Shown one piece after another: positions 45,583 to 55,595 of a stretch of DNA of 64,000 nt. The DNA is taken from positions 6,344,336-6,408,335 of the forward strand of contig JASSKH010000019.1 in NCBI GenBank assembly GCA_031763025.1. Reading direction: 5' to 3'. Source of the DNA: Macrocystis pyrifera (lineage: Eukaryota > Sar > Phaeophyceae > Laminariales > Laminariaceae). The stretch's first letter is position 1. Each line of letters opens with the position of its first letter. The translations under genes were made by a program, and so were the position numbers. Below the pieces are notes generated by a model. That model made no database searches. It had not been told where the DNA came from and was given only the letters and a program-made list of their open reading frames with translations.

Positions 45583-46583
45583 CGTGCAAAAAATGGTTTT
45601 CATGTACCCTCGGCTTGTTGAGACGACCTTACCCTATCGGGGGGCTGATGTACAACTCCATAGTGTCTTCATTCCGGGCGATCCGGAAATAGACCCTCAG
45701 TGAGTTGATTTCACATCGACGGGTGTTGTTTTGCTTAAGATTTCGAAACGCTCACTGTGAGCTTCTATCCGAACGGAAACGCTCATTTTGAGTTATGTTT
45801 GATTAATATTGACGGTGCGCGCGCTCAGCTCAGCACATTCTCCCAGAGTTGTTTTTTTTTTTTACGCGACAGGCCGGAAAGGGCAACACGAGGCAGCGAA
45901 GGAGAGGGTGTTGCAAACAGCAGAGGGGAGACTATTACTACTGCTGCATACCGGATTGATTGATGGCGTACCAAGTAGTACTCAAAAAAATTGTCGTACC
46001 CCCAGTAAAGCTCGTAAAAGCCTGTTGACACAAAGTCCAGGTATGATCTACTGCTCTGTTGCTGTTGCTCCCATGTCCTACCGAGGGCGCTTTGCTGTAG
46101 TAGGGGGCAAGATACAGCATTGGTGTCAGGGCAGTGCCATGGCCTGCTGACGGTATATGACGTTGCGGTCAGGGGGAAGAGGAGGCACGTCGTTGAGGTT
46201 GGCGGCCGCGTCTTGACGGAGGCGCCTAACTGTGCGGAGGGGCAGCAGGAGGCATGTAGATCAGTTAAAAAAACGAAGCCTGGTGACCTCCGCAGGTCCG
46301 AGTAGAGCCCGTGGTACGTATACCCTCACGAAAACAACACAATTCAGTTCTGGAGACAGTACGCTCACTATTCTAGTTGTTCAGGGGCAAAAAAAAAAGA
46401 TGTTTGTGATTTCTCATGAAAACACCTCTCGTGGCGTGTTCGTTTTACTTCGTGTTTGTATGTACCTGTTGTTGGCACACAACGGAACAGGTATACCTTG
46501 TTTTGGGTTTTTAGGCTTTCAGCCACAATCGGGTGTATCTGGCCACTTTGGGGCCAAAACCAGCTATACCCCAGTACACACTA

Positions 46584-46617
46584 TTGCAAGGGACGATAGT
46601 AAATAGGACCAAATATT
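46584..46617 (+). mobile_element. family B MITE, truncated copy
   Basis: The sequence TTGCAAGGGACGATAGTAAA and the 14 bases after it match the left end of the 105-bp MITE at 51957 with three differences, and a TA precedes it (46582-46583). The rest of the element is missing. Confidence 0.7.
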
Positions 46618-47290
46618 TACGCTGGTGAGCACGACTCTATTGTGTGACAACGATATACTTTAGTTTCTCTCCGATGGTCCTTGGTACAACGCGGCACACA
46701 AGCACAGTACTCTCTCGTAGCAGCAGCAGTATAAGTAGCTGCTTCCAAAGTAGACATGCACCACAGCAGTTGATCAAGTTCATGGTACTCGTAGCAGCGG
46801 GTAAAAAGATGCCTCGATGTTCTGATACGACAGGTAGATAGAGGCACTCCTTGAAGATTGAAATAGTTACAGCCAATATCCTCTCCACTTCAAGCATATC
46901 ACAGGTACGTAAGTCCAGGAACCAGGAACTAAAGCCTGACTAAACCCTGGCCTTCTCAAGATTATGAACAAAAATAGGCAGCTCGCCCAATGTTAAGCGT
47001 GAGCCATCAAGCTCAGTATCGCGTGGCGAGAGGCACGAAACAAACCCTCCGATCATCATTTTTAGCCAAATCTTCGTGTTTACCCCACACCCAACCTTCA
47101 GAGGTCAGCCTTGACACAAATGGCTTGTCTCCGGGTCAGCTACCCCTGCTCGTGACGGCATGGTCGAAGCTAACGCCCCGTTGGTTCTTTCAAAAAGTGC
47201 ATGAGTCAAGCTTGAATGGCGAATGTTGAAAAATACTCTTTTCATATTTTTCGGCGGCGGCTTATTTTTTTTTTTATAAATTTTGAAATA

Positions 47291-47344
47291 CGTCAGGTGT
47301 GAGTTCGACTGATTAAATAGTTGATACTCAACTTTGCAAGCTGC
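47291..47344. repeat. dispersed repeat R, copy 2
   Basis: CGTCAGGTGTGAGTTCGACT and the following bases to GCAAGCTGC match 33198-33252 with only a few differences. Confidence 0.65.
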
Positions 47345-48545
47345 TTATTAAAAAAACGGCGGCTCATTACGAAAAGGCTCCGCGGTGCATTTAAAAAATT
47401 TAGTCCTCATGTTCTTCACCCCATCTGGAGAACCTAGTCGTCCACCTGGTACACTCTTAGGAACACACGTCTAGTAGCAATACTCTAGGCAGTAGAAGTA
47501 CGCCGACGTAGGTCACAAAATCAGGGAATTCCGCTTGGTCACGTAGCCTAAGGCACGGAGCACAGGGAGATACCGACCGTTGGCGCAGGCCGCGTTTTGT
47601 GTGCATCGGCTACCGATATCCGTCGCTTGCGGTATACTATGCGCGTTAATTGTTACCCAAGGTCATTTGGAAAAACTAGTGCGTAGACCTGTGTTGACAG
47701 AACCAGGGGCGTCGGACGTGCAGGCAAGAAAACATCCGATTTTGGAGCTTGATGTAAATTGTAGAGCAGGGCACGCGTTGCCCTGCTGTTCCCTACGTGT
47801 TGCCATTTCATACGAGATTGGACGGAGGTAAGGAAATTGCAGGGATTTGTTGAGCTTAGAAAAGCGCCTCAAAAGCAGGAACGATACGTTCGCAAAAACG
47901 TCGGACAGAAACAACAACAGCATGTGTGGTAGGAGCGAAAAGCAGCAGCGATACAATAACGCTATACTGCAGAGGTCAGGGAAATTTGGGTAGGAGGGAA
48001 AATTTGCAACAGCGACACGATAATTACACACTGTAAACTATAAGGTCGGCAGAGTACCATTGCCCAGTCATCGGGACTCATTCGCTGACTCGCGAATACC
48101 AGTCATTTTGAAGTACCGAGTTCAACAGTACGTCAAAGTACTGAAACAACAGAGCCCTCATGAGTCTCAAGGGTACGAGGGGCTGAAATGACTGAGTCCT
48201 CGCGAGTCTCACATGACATGGATACTTACTGTAGATTCGAAATATAAAACCAAAACAAAATTTTACAGTCGAATCGCGCAGATTGCGATGGCTTGCCGTG
48301 CCGTGAACACACCCATACCAAATAAGACGCTGCAGTAAAGTCCAAGATGACAATAGGCATACAAGGAGAAAATTCGCCGATGATCGTTAAATACATGCAC
48401 CCCGCAAACAAAACTCTGTAGACAAAACAGATAATATAAATGCAGCTAGCTGCGCAGAACTCGAAGGCCTGGACTCGCCGTGCAACAACCTGAACCAAAG
48501 AAACAAACGCAGGCACGACATCAACGATGACGGATAGCAGGGTAG

Positions 48546-48785
48546 GTTGACCGTCGTCTTTCTTGGGCCGTTATCGTCGTCATGTAGGTATCGAGAAAAT
48601 ACATAGAAAGTGCGTACTCGTGCTATAATAGTCTGATACAGTTCGTGGTCTAGTACGGCAGTAAGTAGTGGGTTGTAGGTCTGGGGGAAAATATCGTGGT
48701 AATGCACTGTAGATATCGAGAAAGACGTAGAAAATACGTACTCGTAGCATAGTCTAATGCAGTAGTCCAGTACAGCAGTAGGTGC
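48546..48785. repeat. direct duplication, about 120-bp period
   Basis: TGTAGGTATCGAGAAAATAC (48583 on) and TGTAGATATCGAGAAAGACG (48707 on) begin two diverged units that share GTACTCGT and CAGTAC-type endings. Part of the same sequence (GGGCCGTTATCGTCGT, then ATGTAGG) recurs near 51480-51510. Confidence 0.65.
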
Positions 48786-48796
48786 GTTGGTGTCCC

Positions 48797-48925
48797 TTGG
48801 TTTTCCGAGTATTTTTTTTTCTGCTGGATACGACTCCGCGGTTTCAGCGACATCGTACACTTGGTTTTCCGAGTATTTTTTTTTTCTGCTGGATACGACT
48901 CCGCGGTTTCAGCGACATCGTACAC
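48797..48925. repeat. near-perfect 64/65-bp tandem duplication
   Basis: Two adjacent copies start TTGGTTTTCCGAGTATT (48797 and 48861) and end CATCGTACAC. They differ only in T-run length (9 against 10), which makes the duplication recent. Confidence 0.92.
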
Positions 48926-48989
48926 AGGAGAGGTAGGTACCCGCCAGTCACAACGAGCAGGACGACAGCCGCAAATCCGATGCTGATGT

Positions 48990-49105
48990 TTCTTCTGCTC
49001 CTGTTATATTGCTCCTGCTGCTGCTGGTGGTGCTGATGGTGGTGGTGGTGGTGATGGTGCTGCGGCTGCTGCTGTTGGTGCTGCTGCTGCTGGTGCTTAT
49101 TCTGT
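48990..49105. repeat. CTG/GGT simple repeat
   Basis: A run of TGCTGCTGCTGG, GGTGGTGGTGG and related triplets, with no supported reading frame. Confidence 0.85.
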
Positions 49106-49274
49106 CTGCGTCGCTCTTAATTTCATTTGTTGTATTCCCTCTGTCTGTGCAACTTGATCAGTGGGTACAATTTTTGCCCGGTTGAGGTCTCGTAGTGCAG
49201 CATGCTGTGCTGCTGCTGTATAAGCTATGTCTATTTGACCACACCCTTGACGATAAATAATAGTCCAGTAGTCT

Positions 49275-49770
49275 ATTAATAGCTCCCTACTGCAATTGAT
49301 TGTCTATTGTGGTCCCTAATTCCAGTTCATTGAAAGGCGTCGAGCTCTATTATCATGACAATTTCTATTATTGAGTGACCCCTACCTGGCCCTATTGTCC
49401 AGACAACTCCACTTTATAGGCAGTCTCCGCAATCGATGGTCCGGACAATTCCAATTAATGGACCTTCTCCTAAATAAATTGTAAGGCCAATTCCAATTGA
49501 CCGACTGTCTCCTGAATCAATTGTCCCGACAATTCCAATTAATAGATAGTCTCCCAGATCAATTGGCCCGACGATTTCAATTTATACACAGTCTCCAAAA
49601 TCAATTATCCGGACAATTTCAATTAGCAAACAGCTTTCTAAATCACTTGTCCAGGCTATTCCAATTAATAGACAAGTATACAAAGTCAATTACCCCGACA
49701 ATTTCGACTAGTATAAAATCTCCAAAACTACTTCAGACAATGCCATAGGTGGGCAGTCTCCTAAATCAAA
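49275..49770 (+). repeat. 42-bp tandem array, left arm of inverted pair
   Basis: The anchor CAATTCCAATT (or a variant) occurs at 49404, 49446, 49488, 49530, 49572, 49614, 49656 and 49699: a strict 42-bp period, with weaker units to the left. The consensus contains the palindromic core AATTGTCCGGACAATT, then CCAATTAATAGACAGTCTCC. A 14-residue repeat is readable in one plus frame (49497-49748: QLSRQFQLIDSLPD, QLARRFQFIHSLQN), but the frame is short and starts inside the array, so a protein is doubtful. Confidence 0.85.
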
Positions 49771-50009
49771 ACTGCTCGTACATTTCAAAATACCAGTTAG
49801 TTAGTGCATACGGATTATTTGGTTCCGTGAAACCTTTTTTTTTAATGATTCACACGTGAGCACATATGGGCTAGGTGATAGCAAAACTTCCTACTTGCGG
49901 ACATATAATACAAAAGGTAAAGTTGAGGTGTCCCGCCCTTTTCCGCTTGTACCTTGGACCATAGACCCAACAATAGACTATTTTGCCTCTACAGCAGAGT
50001 CACGAAGTT

Positions 50010-50480
50010 GTCTACTAATTGGAATTGTCCGGGCAAGTGATGTCATAGACTGTCTAGCAATTGAAATTGCTTAGACAACAAGTCGTCTTGGATACTGTCT
50101 AATTTTTGGATTTATTCGGATAATTGATATCGGGTACTGTCTAAACAATTGAAATTGTCCGGACAAATAATTTTCGAGACTCTCTATCAATTGAAGTTGT
50201 GTCCTGACAATTGATTTCAGAGACTGTCGGTTTATTGGAATTGTCTGAACATTTGATGTTTGGTGCTTTTCAATACTTCGAATTGTCCAGACAAATGATC
50301 TCGGAGACTGCCTATCTGTCCACTGATTGGAATTGCTTGAACAATTGATTTCAGGCGATTTACATGGATTGGACTTGTCGGGGCAATTGCTTTGAGAGGC
50401 CGTCGAATAAGTGTGAAATTGTTAGGACAATGATTTTCGGAAGCGATCTACTAACTTAATTGGAATTGTCATGACTATCG
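50010..50480 (-). repeat. 42-bp tandem array, right arm (inverted)
   Basis: The reverse-complement anchor AATTGGAATTG (or a variant) lies at 50017, 50059, 50101, 50147 and 50189, then about every 41-50 bp to 50464. The flanking word reads GAGACTGTCTA, the reverse complement of TAGACAGTCTC in the left arm. About 240 bp of unrelated sequence separates the arms. The units are the same family as the left arm but turned around. Confidence 0.8.
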
Positions 50481-51950
50481 AGTTTCAGAGGGCTCTGTTA
50501 TTTGAAAGCTGGCAGCTTCTTGCAGAGTTACATTTGATTTGGTCAGTACACAACAGTACTACCATGCATGCTAGTATATTGCCCCTACAACAGGATCGGG
50601 AACTTCCCTCTATACGCAATCATTTGCAAGGTCCTTTATGTGTCATGCTACAAGCAGCATCAAATTAATGGGGAGTATACAATAACTACTGTAGGAGGTG
50701 CTCTGGTAGAGAAGTGAGAGGCAGGGGGGAGGGGCTCGACGCCCAGATATACTCGTCCCACCCCACACCGCAAGCTCTCCTAAATTCCTCGTATCTGATG
50801 TACTCCTACAAAACTTTCCTATGGCTACCAATCGCTCTTCTGCTAATATAAGGACTTCTCACTTCGTGGTCGTATCTGCGTTAAGGAACACATTACTCTC
50901 TCGTCAAACGGGCTATTCGCCCTAGGGAACATTCCTAAAAGAACGTTACTCTCGACTAACGCAATATCCGCCGGGCTAATCTATTCTTCGGATTATTGTC
51001 GCATTCGTGAGTCTGTAAGACTATAGCCCATGAGTGCTCCACTCATGTCACATGACAGTCACTAAAAACAATTGTCAAGGCAAATCCAAGTATAAATAGC
51101 ACTCATCCTCATGAATCAATTGTAGACACAGTAGACTAATGTTGAAATAGTAATTGTCCAGGGTGCGCTATTTACAGCCGTCTCTCGCGACATAAGTACT
51201 TGCGAGGTAGAATTTTACTTATTTGAAGATGCTGCTGCCGCTGTTTGTTGTTCCTTGCGTGGGTTTTTCAGTAGAAGTGATGGCAGCAGGAGATATCAGC
51301 ATACAGTGTACGCTGACCGCCCGACCCGAACCCTAACCCGAACGCTATGAGGTGACCTGTTCTTGAATGCAAAAAAGATCCCGCGGGTTGTAGGTATGGA
51401 AAAGTCAGTATCCCTATTGTCTTGTTTCGACCTGTGTAGAAGGGTAAGTTGACACTCGTCCTTTGTTGTCGTGGGCCGTTATCGTCGTAATGTAGGGGTC
51501 GAGAAGGTTGTCTGTCGTCCTTTGTTGTTGTAGGCTGTTGTTGTCGTGGGCCGTCTAATTCTTGTCGAAGTCGGCCTTTTTTCTCTACGAACTACTGTAA
51601 TTTGAAATAACTATTTCCCTTCAGCCTCTTCTTCCAGGGGATTTAGGAGCGACGGACGAGGAAATTCTTCGTGCCGCACATTGTAGAATGGGGGATTGCT
51701 GGCCTCATTATAATATAGACACTATGGACACTTGATAACTGTATTATTCTAGTGGTTGTCTCAACACAAGACAGCACACTACTACGCGTACAACATCCTA
51801 CACGAAACTTACATACGCGTGCATGCGCACTACGTCTTCTACCTGCTGTATCAAAACAAGACATCACTACACGTACAGCACCCTACCTACACGAAACGTA
51901 CGTACACGCACGTGCGTGTTCACGTAGAACATCCATTTACACGTACAGCA
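50481..51950. other. no recognisable gene
   Basis: Short frames only. Degenerate 42-bp-like words (CAATTGTCAAGG, CAATTGTAGAC, AATTGTCCAGG) occur at 51068-51160. A few CCGAACCCTAACCCGAAC-like words occur at 51330-51345; they are too short to be a telomeric tract. Confidence 0.5.
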
Positions 51951-51956
51951 GTAGTA

Positions 51957-52061
51957 TTACGGGGGACCATAGTAAATAGGACCAAATATTGTTCGAAAAA
52001 ATAGGTAAATATATAGGTTTTTGTGTTTACCGTAGGTCCCATTTACTATGGTCCCCCGCAA
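51957..52061 (+). mobile_element. family B MITE, copy 2 (105 bp, TA target)
   Basis: It begins TTACGGGGGACCATAG and ends CTATGGTCCCCCGCAA, is flanked by TA on both sides (51955-51956, 52062-52063), and is exactly as long as the copy at 33327. The interior matches that copy in reverse complement (AATAGGTAAATATATAGG). There is no coding capacity. Confidence 0.87.
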
Positions 52062-52077
52062 TAGTAACTATGTTTAC

Positions 52078-54545
52078 CCCAATTTATTTTATTTTTTTCG
52101 TTTTACCCGTTTTTGGCGATTATCTCGCTCAATTTGAATTATTATCCCTGGAGTTTTGGTCGATACGTACACTTTTTTTTTTTTCGCATTTTTTTCGTTT
52201 TCGAAAAGTTTCCGTGTTTTTGCCGATTCTGAACGTTTCCGTAGAGTGCGTCTTGTTTTTGTGATTGTTCGTATGCGACGCACGTATCGTCCGGAGTGAT
52301 AAAAGGGGGCGCACGTGATGCACCGGTTGCATGTTCGTTTTCGACCGGTTCACGATGCTTACTGTGATGTGAGAGAGCAGTAAGGGTTTCGAGGGAAGAT
52401 GATCCACAGAAGAGGTGTGACACAGGTGTCTGTGCTTGGTCAAACTCAGACCTAGTTATTTTTGGAGTTCTCTTATTTTATTGGTGCGAAGCTTGCTCAA
52501 AAGGGGCAAGTGAGAAGAGTGAGAAGGGAGGGGGGGGGGAAGCAGATGCTTTTAGAAGCCAGAAGTATCATCTGGCTTCAACCGGCTATAATCTACTGGC
52601 AAGGGTGCATGCTATATCCTCAACTTCAATAGTGCAACACCCCGTAAGGGTGCATGCGTTACCCTCGACTTCAACAGTACAACACCTCGTAGAACCTGAC
52701 GTACGAACATACCACGTGCGTACATCTCTGTCTCCTCGGCTACTCAGATGCTAGTATGCGTGTAATGTCCGCGAATACAAATATCTTAATCCAAACGGGA
52801 TACGTACGTGTACTAGGAATACTAGCCCGCGTACCGGATACTACAACTACGAAATATCTTATTCCAGAAGGTAGAAGGGATACGTGTACGGAAGAATACT
52901 AACCTGCGCACCGTTATTACAAATACAAGACATCTCATTCCAGACGGTAAAAAGAATCAGATCCAATTACTAGAATAATATCTAACGGTCCCTACTGATG
53001 GTTGGTCTATATACTATAAACCAGGGTACTCTATCACATTACCCCATTTGTGCGATTTTGTCATCCTTTTTATCCTTTTTTCGCGATTTTCTCGCTGATT
53101 TTAGATCATTTCCTACTTTTTTTCCAGTATTGGTCGATCATTTTTTCGTTTTCATTTTTTTGCCGATTCTTAAACAAAGTTTTTACTCGGTTTCGTCCGT
53201 TTCTGGTATTTTTCTCATTCGTAAGGTATTTCTTCAGAAAATATAAGCTACGCTTGACTGCTCGTGTGACACATGAGTACGAGAAAGTGCTTGCACACAT
53301 GAACGAGAATGGGACGCACCAGACGGTCCAAACAGTTAGATGTGGAAAGGCGGTTTGAAATGCCAAGAGCTCCATGCTCCATTCGGGAAAAAAAAACCCA
53401 AACGCCGCATGCTGCACGTACATACCCAGGTAGGGTACTTATTTTCTTCTTTTGATATGGTGTAAAGCAGGTACGAAATAGAAAACACAGCACGGCATAA
53501 CAGCACCGCAAAAACAATGAAAATGAAACCGAAAATTTCGGAAAGAAAGAAAATCCCCGTCCCGTCTCATACAAAATGTCTTCTGCCTGATTGGAACCCC
53601 TTGCACCGATCAAAAAGAAAAAATCGAACAGCAGAGCTCTCTCAGCCTCGTACGCCGGCCGCCCGTCTCGCTACCACCTCACAATCGATTCGCGTCAGGG
53701 TAAAGCTTTCCTCCCCCTCTGCCACAGTGAGCTCCGTCGCCCGCCTCGCGTGAAGCCCGATGCTTACCGTGGCCCTCGTTCGCCAGCTCGACAAACTTGG
53801 AGCTCAGAATGCGTAGCTCTCTCTGTGAACTTCAGCTTGGTCGCAAAAATAAGCACCGCTTGAATATTATTTTGCAATCCCGAACGACCCTTAGACTCGT
53901 ACAGCTATATATTTAATTCCACAGGTGGAGGCCAGACACAGCCCATTCATGCTTCCCTCGTGTCTCGAGGCACACGCGACGCCTAGCCACGAAAACGGCG
54001 ACCGCGCTCCTGGCAACCCCCCCCTCTACCCGCCAGCATCCGCTCACACCCGCGACGTCGCCGGGCTCGCCCGCTGTGCCGTGCTCTGATTACACGCACG
54101 CGCACGAAGCGAAAGATTTATTCAGAAACATATTTTATAAAATATAAGCTACGCTTGACTATTCGTATGAAAACGAGCACGAGAAAGCGCTTGTATTCAT
54201 GAACGCGGTTTTTGTTCGTAATCATATGCTGCATACACCAAATATTGTTTTTTTTTATCAGAAAAAGGTATACCATGGCAGAAACAGTCATCTAACTTGG
54301 GTTTGATGTGCCCTGATTACCTCGCGTTATTTTTTGTACCGTAAACTGGCAATAATACACTGGTGTACTTTTTTTGTCATTTTTTTGACTCAGACGTACG
54401 GAGATTGATATTTCACCAGAAAACGGTATACCGAGACAGAAAACGTCATCTATCTTGGGTTTGGTGTACCCTGATTGCCTGGTTTTCATGTTATGTACTG
54501 TAAAGTGGCAAAAAACACTAGTGTACCGTTTTTGGTCATTTTGTT
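52078..54545. repeat. mosaic of diverged duplicated segments
   Basis: Three sets are visible. (a) T-rich stretches at 52078-52262 and 53058-53232 share TTGGTCGAT, TTTTTTCGTTTTC and TTTTTGCCGATTCT in order. (b) 53236-53305 and 54137-54205 share AATATAAGCTACGCTTGACT and GAGAAAG-GCTTG...CATGAACG. (c) 54257-54414 and 54415-54545 are a tandem pair (period 158 bp) sharing CAGAAAA-GGTATACC, CTTGGGTTTG and CACT-GTGTAC. Between them, 53640-53850 and 53950-54080 are GC-richer but without a supported gene. Confidence 0.65.
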
Positions 54546-55595
54546 CAGTGGGACATGTTTTTTATTTTGCTCCGAAAAAACCTAGAGGTAAACCTAGAGA
54601 ATTGGGAAATATACGTTCGCGAGCTGTGGGTGCTGTTCCCCAGCATGCTGATGCAGTGTGTTGTGAAGTGAGACAACCACAGCGGTCGCACGAGCGAAAG
54701 TTTGAAGACGCCATATTTTCCTGGAGACGAAGCGAGACCGCGCGACGATGTAATAACTCGCGGCGTATACAATATCGATGTCGACGGCTGACACCATAGC
54801 GGCTCTTCTTTCTGAACGATAGCCAGAGGATCTGACGGGTTGGCATCCCCCGTCTCAGCACTTATCTTCTCAACAGAAAATATCCGAGTATGTACTACTT
54901 TTTTCAACGAATGAAGGGGTAAGCTAACGCGCATCCAACCAATATCAAGATGACGTGAGCTTCAAAATACACTTGCCAACCCGGAGGTGCGCGGAAAATT
55001 TACGTCCGGGTGTTGGATTTACCATACAGTATAAAGATTCAAGTAAGTTTCGTTCAGCACGGCGTCGGAGAACAAACAACTTCAACAATGACGATGCTGC
55101 TTCTCGGGCGACTGAAAGTAGTGCCCATATGATAGAAGCAAAGCTCGTTTCACCATATCCCCCACTCTGGCCGCAGTGTCCGAAAGGTTACCGTCGTCAA
55201 ACGACAATCATGTCATACAACGAACAATTAAAATCGCCCGCTTAACGTCAAAGTAAAAAGCAGGGCGTTTGATCAGCATCCGGCTTGTAACTGTACAGCC
55301 AGGACATACGTCGAAAACGCAAAACCTTGGCGTGACGCATTCCGGTTAACCTGCTTAAGCAGCAGGGATCGCTTTTGCGCTTTCGTCGGAAATGCGAGGC
55401 GTCCTCCACGAAGTCCGCCAACGGTGAGGTCCTCTTTTCGCCGTTATAGACACCCCACGTCTCCCGCCAATCCGCGATGTACCGAGCATCCAACGCCACA
55501 CTTGAAAACTCGAGTCGAGCGCGACCTTCACGTCCGCAGCAAAAGGCGGGCGTGTTCGAGTAAATCGATTTTTCCACAATCTCGTTCAGCGTTTC
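54546..55595 (-). other. 3' flank of LON-domain gene with open frames
   Basis: Directly after the LON-domain stop codon (55596-55598) the same minus frame stays open to 55248, about 115 codons, with coding-like base use in part. Further on, minus frames at 54545-54934 and 54562-54861 overlap and show no family motif. No poly(A) signal was chosen. Confidence 0.4.

Larger units (their letters stand above)
45583..48540. other. no firm gene; repeat copies only
   Basis: Short frames, none with a family motif. The stretch includes a truncated family B MITE (46584-46617) and a repeat R copy (47291-47344). Frames on the minus strand at 48226-48516 and 48387-48860 are hydrophobic or repeat-derived and not supported as genes. 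Confidence 0.5.

Noticed and set aside
48387..48860. 157-codon minus frame with hydrophobic stretches.
   Set aside because: It is built largely on the duplicated segments at 48.5-48.9 kb; no family or splice support.
49275..50480. CRISPR-like array.
   Set aside because: Repeats are contiguous with no unique spacers, in a eukaryotic context with inverted arms.
51328..51346. Telomere-like CCCTAACCC words.
   Set aside because: Only one or two units; no tract.
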